Both the position numbers and the translations under genes were made by a program. A model generated the notes under the pieces. That model saw only the letters and a program-made list of their open reading frames with translations. It was not told the DNA's origin and searched no databases. Positions 16,871 to 23,551 of a stretch of DNA of 26,415 nt are shown one piece after another. How positions within the stretch are numbered: the stretch's first letter is position 1; every line of letters starts with the position of its first letter. The stretch is from JBFJVZ01 sp041623895 (GTDB taxonomy: Bacteria; Planctomycetota; Planctomycetia; Pirellulales; Pirellulaceae): the NCBI GenBank assembly GCA_041623895.1, contig JBFJVZ010000048.1, positions 1-26,415 on the forward strand. The letters are read 5' to 3'.

Positions 16871-16923
16871 GTCCTGGCGTTTGCTTGCCAGGCAGGCCAG
16901 GACCGGCCAGGACCTGTCCTGGC
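16871..16923. repeat. Cluster of four GTCCTGGC/GCCAGGAC octamers
   Basis: GTCCTGGC occurs at 16871-16878 and 16916-16923, and its complement GCCAGGAC at 16896-16903 and 16906-16913. The last two can form a perfect 8-bp hairpin (2-base loop as read, or 7 bp with a 4-base loop). It starts 25 bases after the recQ stop. There is no T-tract, so a classical terminator is not supported; a factor-dependent terminator or REP-like element is possible. Confidence 0.6.
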
Positions 16924-17021
16924 GGAGGACGCAAATCATACGGCTACGCGGTTTTGCCTGGGCGAGGTATCCTATCGAATTGCGAATTCTCGCGGTGCCC
17001 ATGATTTGGCCCTAGGTTTCG

Positions 17022-18434
17022 ATGAGCAAACGAGTTTATATCAAGACGGTCGGCTGCCAGATGAATGTTCTGGATAGTGAAATGGTCGTTGCCGATCTCA
17101 AGCGTCACGGCTACACGGTCGTGGACTCACCTGCCGATGCCGATTGCATTCTCTACAACACTTGCAGTGTCCGCGAGCATGCTGAGGAAAAGGTCTACAG
17201 TGCGTTGGGAAAAATTCGCGAGGCCAAACAGCGCGATCCGGACAAGCTGATTGGGGTCATGGGCTGCATGGCGCAAAAAGATCAAGAGATCATTTTCAAG
17301 CGGGCACCTTACGTCGACTTGGTGGTGGGGCCGGGCCAATTGCACACGATTCCCGAGCTATTGGAGAAAGTTCGCGGTGGCGATGGGCGTCAAATGGCGG
17401 TCTCGCTGGGACGCAAGGATGGTTCCCAGGCAGTCATCGCGCGCAGCCACGAAACGTTTGATCCACTCCGCGACCCGGCCATGCGGCCCACGCCCTTTCA
17501 AGCGTATTTGCGAATTCAAATTGGCTGCGACAAGTTCTGTACCTACTGTGTGGTTCCCAACACGCGTGGTCCCGAACAGGGTCGGCCGCCAGAACAAATC
17601 ATCAACGAGGCGCGGATCTTGGCCGCACAAGGATGCCGCGAGATTACGCTGCTGGGGCAAACCGTCAACAGCTACCGCTTCACGGCCAATGGACAGACGA
17701 CTGACATGTCAGCGCTGTTGCACGCCTTGCATGAAGTTGAGGGAATCGAGCGAATTAAATTCGTCACCAACTACCCCAAAGACATGACCGAAGGGCTGTT
17801 GGTGACGGTTCGGGATCTACCGAAGGTCTCACCCTACCTGCACGTACCGGCACAAAGCGGCTCCGACGCCGTACTGAAGCGAATGAAACGCGGTTACACG
17901 GTCGCGGATTACATGGAAATGTTTGAGCGAATCGAGCGAGTGTTGCCTGAGGCGGCGGTCAGTAGCGATTTCATTGTCGGTTTTTGCGGCGAGACCGAGG
18001 AAGATTTTCAGAAGACAATCAGGCTGCTGGAGCGCTGCCGGTTCAAGAACAGTTTTATCTTCCAGTACAGTGTGCGGCCCGGTACGAAAGCGGCCGAACG
18101 GTTGCCAGACGACGTGCCCCGGGAAGTCAAGGCTCGCCGCAACAACGAATTGCTGGCACTGCAGAACGAAATCGCCCGGCAAGACAATGCCAGGCTGATC
18201 GACCAGGTCGTTGAGGTCTTGGTCGAAGGCCCGAGCAAGAAAGGACAGAAGTCGGCGGCTAGTGACTCGGTGGTTCAAATGACCGGTCGCACACATTGCG
18301 ACCGCATCGTTGTCTTTGACGGGAACCGCCGGCAAGCTGGACAATTCATACCAATTCATGTCGACGACGCCAGCAGCCATACTCTTGTCGGACGCGTGCA
18401 AACCGTCCAAGTCGTCAGCATCGGCGCAGGCTGA
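17022..18434 (+). CDS. miaB: tRNA-2-methylthio-N6-dimethylallyladenosine synthase MiaB (470 aa)
   Basis: Radical-SAM methylthiotransferase that adds a methylthio group to i6A37 of tRNAs reading UNN codons. The N-terminal UPF0004 domain has the auxiliary Fe-S cysteines Cys12 (VGCQMN), Cys48 (YNTCSVREHAEEK) and Cys82 (GVMGCMAQ). The radical SAM motif CDKFCTYC gives Cys169, Cys173 and Cys176. GPEQGRPPEQI, LLGQTVNSY, HVPAQSGSDAVLKRMKRGY and DFIVGFCGETEEDF follow in the standard order. A TRAM domain is at about 395-465. NTCSVREHAE and LGQTVNSY point to MiaB rather than MtaB or RimO. Start ATG 17022 gives the exact expected N-terminus (MSKRVYIKTVGCQMN). Upstream ribosome binding signal is weak. The gene follows recQ after 176 bases on the same strand. 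Confidence 0.96.
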   Translation: MSKRVYIKTVGCQMNVLDSEMVVADLKRHGYTVVDSPADADCILYNTCSVREHAEEKVYSALGKIREAKQRDPDKLIGVMGCMAQKDQEIIFKRAPYVDLVVGPGQLHTIPELLEKVRGGDGRQMAVSLGRKDGSQAVIARSHETFDPLRDPAMRPTPFQAYLRIQIGCDKFCTYCVVPNTRGPEQGRPPEQIINEARILAAQGCREITLLGQTVNSYRFTANGQTTDMSALLHALHEVEGIERIKFVTNYPKDMTEGLLVTVRDLPKVSPYLHVPAQSGSDAVLKRMKRGYTVADYMEMFERIERVLPEAAVSSDFIVGFCGETEEDFQKTIRLLERCRFKNSFIFQYSVRPGTKAAERLPDDVPREVKARRNNELLALQNEIARQDNARLIDQVVEVLVEGPSKKGQKSAASDSVVQMTGRTHCDRIVVFDGNRRQAGQFIPIHVDDASSHTLVGRVQTVQVVSIGAG

Positions 18435-18444
18435 CGCGAAATTT

Positions 18445-18504
18445 GTAGCGGAACTGGGAAGAGTTCCGCTGCCAGCACGCGAAGGCCTTTACGACTTCCG
18501 CTAC
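18445..18504. repeat. GTAG-headed hairpin element (REP-like) between miaB and the first M16 gene
   Basis: GTAGCGGAA at 18445-18453 is the inverted complement of TTCCGCTAC at 18496-18504. Inside, AGCGGAACT (18447-18455) and AGTTCCGCT (18462-18470) form a perfect 9-bp hairpin with a 6-base loop, directly after GTAG. A weaker mirrored hairpin (GCGAAG / CTTCCGC) precedes CTAC. A GTAG tetranucleotide followed by a hairpin, in mirrored pairs, is the known layout of REP sequences mobilised by RAYT transposases; assignment here is inference. It fills most of the 77-base gap and ends 7 bases before the next ATG. Confidence 0.6.
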
Positions 18505-18511
18505 CAAACCG

Positions 18512-19789
18512 ATGAGGAACTCAACTCTGATCACGTCCAACACGACCGCAACGAACATCCGCACCGAGACGCTCGCCAACGGAATGACCGTCCTGATTCA
18601 ACCGATGCCATGGCTCAGGACTGCCGCGTTTTCGTTGGCCCTCCGCGCAGGGATCAAGTCGGAGCCGGAGCCTCTTAACGGACTCGCCTCGCTGGTCTGC
18701 GAAATGGTCCAGCGGGGTGCCGGTCACTACAACAGTCGCGAACTGGTCGCGATCCAAGATAATCTTGGCATCGATCGCAGCTCCGGCGTTTCCACAGGCA
18801 TGGCCTCGTTTGGCGCCGCGATGCCCAGCCAATCATTGCCCGAGGCGCTCAAGCTGTATGCCGATATCGTCAGACGCCCGCACTTGCCCGGTGACCAGCT
18901 GGATGATGCGCGGATGATGATGATCCAAGAGTTGCGGGCCATGGAGGACGAGCCGACCCAGCGAGTGATGCGACGCTTACGAGAGCTGCACTACGGCCCC
19001 CGGCTCGGTCGCAGCCATTACGGCACCATGGAGGCGCTCAAACAAATCGCGGAGCGGGATGTCCGCGAGTTTTACCAGACGCACTATCACGCTGGCGGTG
19101 CGATCCTGGGGATTGCTGGGGACATTGACGGCGACCAGGGATTGCAGCTGGCCGAAGCCGCATTCGGGGATTGGAAGACGGGTCCTGAGGAGCCCAGTTT
19201 TCCCGTCGAAGGCCAGGCCGTCTATGAACATATCGAATTACCGTCCAGCCAAACGCACATTGGCTTCGCATTCGCTTCGATCCCCTACGGGCATCCTGAA
19301 TATTTCAAGATGCGTGCGGGCGTCGGCATCTTGAGCGACGGCATGAGCAGCCGCTTGTTTGACCGTGTTCGCGAGCAACGGGGCCTCTGCTACACCGTGG
19401 CGGCAAGCTGTCACTCGCTAAAGAATGCCGGCGGCGTTTTTGGTTACGCCGGCACGACACCGGAGCGCGCTCAAGAAACGCTCGATGTGACTCTGCACGA
19501 AATTGCAAATTTGACCAGCGATTTGCAACCGGGAGAGTTGGATCGCTGGAAAGTGCGAATTGAAAGCGCGTTGATCATGGAGCAAGAATCGAGCGCTTCG
19601 CGGGCCTCATCCCTGGTCTCCGATCAATACCAGTTGGGCCGCGCCCTGACGACCGAGGAACTGGAGTCAAAAATTGAATCGCTGGCTTTGGACGACGTTC
19701 GCAATTATTGGGACCAGCACCAACCTGGCGATTACCGTTTTGTGACGCTCGGACCGCAAGCCCTTCAAGCACCCTCTCCTGCTGCCTAG
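18512..19789 (+). CDS. M16B-family peptidase homologue without zinc site (425 aa)
   Basis: Pitrilysin/mitochondrial processing peptidase (M16B) fold: N-terminal strand NGMTVLIQPMPWLRTAAFSLALRAGIKSEP, helix region, then a C-terminal half with GMSSRLFDRVREQRGLCYTVAA (277-298). Where catalytic members have HxxEH (GLAHFLEHMLFKGT), this protein has GLASLVCEMVQRGA: Ser60, Cys63 and Glu64 replace His, Glu and His, so it cannot bind the catalytic zinc in the usual way. It keeps the substrate-binding Arg281 and Tyr294 pair of the C-terminal domain. It therefore looks like the non-catalytic subunit of a heterodimer with the gene that starts 5 bases after its stop. Length fits the family. No signal peptide is visible, so a cytoplasmic location is likely. 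Confidence 0.9.
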   Translation: MRNSTLITSNTTATNIRTETLANGMTVLIQPMPWLRTAAFSLALRAGIKSEPEPLNGLASLVCEMVQRGAGHYNSRELVAIQDNLGIDRSSGVSTGMASFGAAMPSQSLPEALKLYADIVRRPHLPGDQLDDARMMMIQELRAMEDEPTQRVMRRLRELHYGPRLGRSHYGTMEALKQIAERDVREFYQTHYHAGGAILGIAGDIDGDQGLQLAEAAFGDWKTGPEEPSFPVEGQAVYEHIELPSSQTHIGFAFASIPYGHPEYFKMRAGVGILSDGMSSRLFDRVREQRGLCYTVAASCHSLKNAGGVFGYAGTTPERAQETLDVTLHEIANLTSDLQPGELDRWKVRIESALIMEQESSASRASSLVSDQYQLGRALTTEELESKIESLALDDVRNYWDQHQPGDYRFVTLGPQALQAPSPAA

Positions 19790-19794
19790 CCATC

Positions 19795-21051
19795 ATGCCA
19801 GAATTCCGTAGCGTTACCTTACCTAGCGGGCTTCGCATCGCCGCCGAAATCGATTCGCGCAGTTATTCCGCTGCATTCGGATACTTTGTGCGTGCCGGTT
19901 CGCGTGACGAAGTGGATTGTGAATCGGGGCTTAGTCACTTTTTGGAACACATGATGTTCAAAGGCACGGCAAGCCGCAGTGCCGCAGACGTGAATCGGGA
20001 ACTGGATGAGTTGGGTGGTCAAAGTAACGCCTTTACCACAGAAGAACAAACAGTCTATTACTCGACCGTGTTGCCGAAATACCAGGATCGCTTGTTGGAC
20101 CTGTTATCGGATATGCTCGATCCCATCTTGGATGCGGAGGAGTTTGAAACCGAGCGGCAGGTGATCTTGGAAGAGATTGCCAAGTACGAAGATCAGCCTC
20201 CGTTTGGTGCCTTTGAACGAATGATGGAGGTCCATTTTGGTCCCCGCGGCTTGGGTCGGCGTGTGCTGGGAACGGCGGAGTCGATTCAGTCCATGACGGT
20301 TGAAAGAATGCGAGATTATTTCCACCGTCGATATCGTCCGGAGAACATTGTTTTGGCTGCCAGTGGTAACGTCGATTTTGACGCGATGGTGGACGCCGTC
20401 AGTCAACACAGCCGGTCATGGTGCTCACGGCCCCAACCGGCAGTGCCATCGGCGGACGACTCAGGGAGCTTGCCGCCGGGCATCCAGTTGGACCGCACCT
20501 TGCCGATTGCTGACGCCTTTCAAGCCTACTGCGTCAGCATTGCCGGCGGACCAACGATGAAGAGCGATGATCGCTACGCGGCGCGAGTATTGGCATCGAT
20601 CATCGGTGATGAAGGCGGCAGTCGCTTGTTTTGGGAGCTGATCGATACCGGCCGCGCCGAAGTGGCGACCGTTTGGCCCCAGGAATTCACCGATACCGGT
20701 GCCTGGTTTACCTACATGATCTGCGCGCCCGAGGACGTTGCAGCCAATCAACGGGTTATCGACGAAGTGATACACAGTGCCGTTGAGAACGGTGTTCAGC
20801 AATCAGAGCTGGAGCAAGCCGTCAACAAGGCCACCGCCGGCTGTATCATGCAAAGCGAGCGACCTGGCAATCGCCTGTTTGGATTGGGAAGCCGTTGGCT
20901 GATGTGCGATGACTACGTGAATGTTGATGAGACGCTGCAGCGTTTACGTGCTTTGGACGTTGATGCGGTGTCTGTGGCCGCCAGAAAGTACTTGACCACA
21001 CCGATTGAGAGGGTATTCGCGGTCGGCGCAGAGGTTGAATTAAGCGGCTAG
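19795..21051 (+). CDS. M16B-family zinc metallopeptidase, catalytic partner (418 aa)
   Basis: Zinc peptidase with the inverted motif HFLEH at residues 48-52 (GLSHFLEHMMFKGT) and the downstream zinc-binding Glu near 126-127 in ERQVILEEIAKYEDQPP. The C-terminal half keeps SRLF but the Tyr of the Arg/Tyr substrate pair is replaced (VATV in place of C-Y-T-V), the reverse of the upstream protein. Together the two make one complete active site plus one complete substrate pocket, as in described bacterial M16B heterodimers. Start ATG 19795 follows the upstream stop after 5 bases, so they are an operon; an open extension back to 19708 overlaps the upstream gene and reads as non-coding. Substrate unknown; peptide degradation or processing in the cytoplasm is inferred. 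Confidence 0.93.
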   Translation: MPEFRSVTLPSGLRIAAEIDSRSYSAAFGYFVRAGSRDEVDCESGLSHFLEHMMFKGTASRSAADVNRELDELGGQSNAFTTEEQTVYYSTVLPKYQDRLLDLLSDMLDPILDAEEFETERQVILEEIAKYEDQPPFGAFERMMEVHFGPRGLGRRVLGTAESIQSMTVERMRDYFHRRYRPENIVLAASGNVDFDAMVDAVSQHSRSWCSRPQPAVPSADDSGSLPPGIQLDRTLPIADAFQAYCVSIAGGPTMKSDDRYAARVLASIIGDEGGSRLFWELIDTGRAEVATVWPQEFTDTGAWFTYMICAPEDVAANQRVIDEVIHSAVENGVQQSELEQAVNKATAGCIMQSERPGNRLFGLGSRWLMCDDYVNVDETLQRLRALDVDAVSVAARKYLTTPIERVFAVGAEVELSG

Positions 21052-21059
21052 TTAGTGGC

Positions 21060-21205
21060 GCGTCAGGTTTTGACTTTAGGGTAGCCGGATTCGCCAGAAT
21101 TCGGTTCGTTCCAAGATACCCCGAAGTCTGGCGACATCGGCTACGACACCACCCTAAGATTGAATCCGGACAAAGCACTAGTTACTAGTGTTGCGTCAGG
21201 TTTGA
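21060..21205. repeat. Direct repeat GCGTCAGGTTT flanking the hairpin element, with CACTAGTTACTAGTG palindrome
   Basis: GCGTCAGGTTT occurs at 21060-21070 and again at 21193-21203, and each copy is preceded by CTAGTTA a few bases upstream (21048-21054 and 21178-21184). A perfect 7+1+7 palindrome CACTAGTTACTAGTG lies at 21177-21191. Together they bracket the 21076-21157 hairpin like the ends of a small non-autonomous mobile unit, about 130 bases long. The left CTAGTTA contains the TAG stop of the M16 gene. Confidence 0.5.
21076..21157. repeat. Mirrored GTAG-hairpin (BIME/REP-like) element
   Basis: The 24-base segment 21081-21104 (GTAGCCGGATTCGCCA then GAATTCGG) is an imperfect inverted complement of 21121-21144 (CCGAAGTC...ATCGGCTAC), with a 16-base spacer. 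Each arm is also a small hairpin: CCGGATTC/GAATTCGG and CCGAAGTC/GACATCGG. Outer TTAGGG (21076-21081) and CCCTAA (21152-21157) extend the pairing. The layout GTAG-hairpin ... hairpin-CTAC matches a bacterial interspersed mosaic element and resembles the element at 18445-18504. It could also act as a transcript end for the M16 genes, though no T-run follows. Confidence 0.7.
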
Positions 21206-21236
21206 ATGAATCGGGGTGATACCATGAATCGGGGTG
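21206..21236. repeat. Two-copy 13-mer ATGAATCGGGGTG
   Basis: Perfect copies at 21206-21218 and 21224-21236, 18-base period. Confidence 0.8.
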
Positions 21237-21316
21237 CGAGGCTCTCGGCGAACCGGTAATGCCGAAGCTTTGGGCTCGGTGGGTGCCTTGGGTGCACCGC
21301 TTGGCGCAAAAAACAA

Positions 21317-21340
21317 CGCAGGTATCAATTGACACCTGCG
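21317..21340. promoter_or_regulatory. 24-base near-perfect palindrome, candidate operator
   Basis: Arms CGCAGGT (21317-21323) and ACCTGCG (21334-21340) surround the self-complementary core TCAATTGA (21325-21332); only one base pair of twelve is mismatched. It lies 167 bases before the start of the 653-residue gene. The absence of a T-tract and the long symmetric core favour a protein-binding site over a terminator, but this is inference. Confidence 0.4.
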
Positions 21341-21507
21341 TCTGCGACAATAACCGGGTCGAACCAATAAAGTTTGAGTTAAACAGATGTAACTGCGGCC
21401 CGCTGCCGACTGGTCAATCGACCAAGCTGGTCATGCGAAAAAAGCGCCGCCTGTGACAAGAAGTCAGATCATAAGCCAACCGGGATTCACTGAAAAGGTC
21501 CTTTGCG

Positions 21508-23469
21508 GTGAGTTTTTCTGATTCATCGACGATTCCCGAACTGCTGCGGATCGGCGACTCGATCGCTGTGTTGCCCGTGATCCATGGCAGCGGCCAGTTC
21601 GCCTTGACGGTTCGCCGTTGGATGCTGGAGCACAAATTCGACTGTGTGGCGGTCCCACTGCCGGAGTCGTTTCGGGAGGAAGTCGAGTCCGCGGTACTCG
21701 ATTTACCAAGGCCTTCGATTGTGATTCAGCCGACAACGCCTCGATTTGAAGGTGTTGCCGACTGGGATCCGGCCCAACTGGAAGAAGCCGAAGACGCAGA
21801 TCTGGACTTGCCGGTCAGTTACGTGCCCGTGGACCCCTGCCAGCCCGTGATCATGGCGATTCGGGCCGCCATGGGCGAGCGCATTCGCCGCGCGTACATC
21901 GACCTGGAAACCGACCCGTTTCGGCCGTATTCGACGGTGATGCCCGATCCGTACGCCTTGCGGCATGTCTGCCCCGAACGTTTTGCGGCTGCTCTGCTAC
22001 CCAGCATCACGCGACCGCCCGATCAACAGACACGGGCGCGAATTGTACACATGGCCGCACGTCTGTCCGAATTGCAACGGCATCACCAGCGTGTGCTCGC
22101 GGTGATCAGTGTCTTGCACTGGCCCTGGATTCGCGAGGCTTTGACCGAGCTTTTCGGGCAGGATGCATTGTCGGCAAATGAAGCGTCTGCTTTTGCGGAG
22201 CTGCCCGAACATGACGATGTGATACCGCCGCGGAGGTTTTCCGTCAGCCAGCGGAGTTTGATGTTTTTGTTTGGCGAGTTGCCGTTCATTACCGGCCTTT
22301 ACGAACGAGCGCGAGCGGAGCTTGAGGAAGACGAGAATTTGCAAGTCGACGGCGTCAAAGAACTTTTGATCGCCGCGCGCCAGTCCTACGTGCGGGAGTT
22401 CGGCCGCCGCGGTCGCCGGATCACGCCGCTTCATCTGACAAAGTGTTTGCAGTACATCCGCAACTTGTCACTGATTCATCGCCGCATGACGCCCAGTCTG
22501 ATTACGATCGTGACAGCGGCAAAACAGATTCTGGGCGACCAGTACGCTCTGCATGTGGCCGAACGTGCCAACGAGTATATGTACTCGAATTCCGCCGCAA
22601 CTGTCGACGACTTGCCAGCGGTGACACTGGGAATCGATCAAGCCAGGTTGCCCGATGGTGAAACCGTATCCCTGGTCAGTCGCTTGCCGGGACCGCCCAT
22701 TGTCTGGCGGACATTGGAATTTCAACGACGGCCAACCGAATGCGAAAAAGAACGCTGGAGCTATCGTTGGAATCCTTTCAGCCAATGCAGCTACCCGCCC
22801 GAAGACGAACGAATTGAAAACTTTCGCACGCGCGTCTTCGACCGGGCCAAGGCGATCATCGGTAACGATCTGGCAAAGACCGAGAAATTCACCACCAGCG
22901 TCAAAGATGGTATCGATATTCGCGACACGCTACGGCACTGGTACGAAAAACAAATCTATGTCAAAGTCATCCCCCCGAGCCGCGGTACGCTGGATGCCTG
23001 CGTGATGCTATTTGACAGTCCGGCCGATCCCCGTGATTACCCCTGGAGAACAACCTGGTTTGCCGAACATGAGAACGAGTCGACATTGGCGCTGTTTGCC
23101 AGCAACTTTATGGACGAGATGGTCGGCCCGGGGATTGGTTTGAGTGTCTATGGCGGAGCCATGTTCTTGTTTCCCCCAGTGGTGATTCCCGATGTTTGGC
23201 GCGACCCGCGGTTGGATTTCACCGAGACTCTGGAAGAACGACTGATCGCCGCGGCCTGCATCCACGCCGGCGGCCAGCAGATCGCATTGCTTTCCTCGCT
23301 GCCGCCCGGTTCCGGTTGGCGACGCCTGGCCCGTCGCTACAAAAAGCATCTGATTCACGTGCCGCTCAGCTCATTCAGCGACGAGCAAGTCAAGCAACTC
23401 AGGATGGTACACGTGCTGAACGGGCAGGAAATCAGGAGCTACGCCGAAGAATTTATCCGCCGCGTCTGA
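21508..23469 (+). CDS. Unrecognised conserved-looking protein, possible TraB/EreA/ChaN-like N-terminus (653 aa)
   Basis: I do not recognise this family with confidence. The N-terminus (AVLPVIHGSGQFALTVRRWM, residues 20-39, then FDCVAVPLPESF) has a His-Gly-Ser after a hydrophobic strand followed by a strand ending in a proline loop, a pattern seen in TraB/EreA/ChaN-like and DUF5682-type proteins. Further landmarks are VPVDPCQPVIMAIRAAMGE (106-124), IDLETDPFRPYS (131-142), and VISVLHWPWIREAL (199-212). The middle is helical and charged; the C-terminal third (YVKVIPPSRGTLDACVMLFD, then GGAMFLFPPVVIPDVW) looks like a separate alpha/beta domain. No signal peptide or membrane segment. GTG start with AAAAGG at 21493-21498, 9-base spacing. 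Codon use and reading-frame integrity look normal. Monocistronic by position. Confidence 0.85.
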   Translation: MSFSDSSTIPELLRIGDSIAVLPVIHGSGQFALTVRRWMLEHKFDCVAVPLPESFREEVESAVLDLPRPSIVIQPTTPRFEGVADWDPAQLEEAEDADLDLPVSYVPVDPCQPVIMAIRAAMGERIRRAYIDLETDPFRPYSTVMPDPYALRHVCPERFAAALLPSITRPPDQQTRARIVHMAARLSELQRHHQRVLAVISVLHWPWIREALTELFGQDALSANEASAFAELPEHDDVIPPRRFSVSQRSLMFLFGELPFITGLYERARAELEEDENLQVDGVKELLIAARQSYVREFGRRGRRITPLHLTKCLQYIRNLSLIHRRMTPSLITIVTAAKQILGDQYALHVAERANEYMYSNSAATVDDLPAVTLGIDQARLPDGETVSLVSRLPGPPIVWRTLEFQRRPTECEKERWSYRWNPFSQCSYPPEDERIENFRTRVFDRAKAIIGNDLAKTEKFTTSVKDGIDIRDTLRHWYEKQIYVKVIPPSRGTLDACVMLFDSPADPRDYPWRTTWFAEHENESTLALFASNFMDEMVGPGIGLSVYGGAMFLFPPVVIPDVWRDPRLDFTETLEERLIAAACIHAGGQQIALLSSLPPGSGWRRLARRYKKHLIHVPLSSFSDEQVKQLRMVHVLNGQEIRSYAEEFIRRV

Positions 23470-23471
23470 CA

Positions 23472-23548
23472 GCCTTGAGCCTTGAGCCTTGAGATTTGAG
23501 ATCTGAGATCTGAGATCTGAGATCTGAGATCTGAGATTTGAGATCTAG
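23472..23548. repeat. Heptanucleotide tandem repeat, 11 units (GAYYTGA type)
   Basis: Eleven contiguous 7-base units start 2 bases after a stop codon: GCCTTGA x3, GATTTGA, GATCTGA x5, GATTTGA, GATCTAG. It ends 3 bases before the stop codon of the facing gene (minus strand), so it fills the whole gap between two convergent genes. The five identical internal units suggest recent slippage expansion. GATC in most units makes several overlapping-strand GATC sites. Confidence 0.95.
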
Positions 23549-23551
23549 CAC

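Larger units (their letters stand above)
21052..21507. other. 456-base repeat-rich intergenic region
   Basis: No gene is supported here. It holds a mirrored GTAG-hairpin element (21076-21157), a perfect palindrome (21177-21191), a direct repeat of GCGTCAGGTTT, a two-copy 13-mer (21206-21236) and a 24-base near-palindrome (21317-21340). The region follows the M16 pair and precedes the unrecognised 653-residue gene. Confidence 0.7.

Noticed and set aside
16906..16923. Rho-independent terminator after recQ
   Set aside because: The hairpin is good but no T-run follows on either strand.
16846..17021. Frameshifted continuation of recQ downstream of its stop
   Set aside because: No C-x-x-C or winged-helix-like sequence appears in any plus frame before miaB; the short form seems genuine.
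19708..19794. Upstream extension of the second M16 gene
   Set aside because: It would overlap the first M16 gene by over 80 bases and adds a sequence unlike the family N-terminus; the ATG at 19795 matches the family start.
23472..23548. CRISPR array
   Set aside because: The units are contiguous 7-mers with no spacers and no cas genes nearby; it is a simple tandem repeat.
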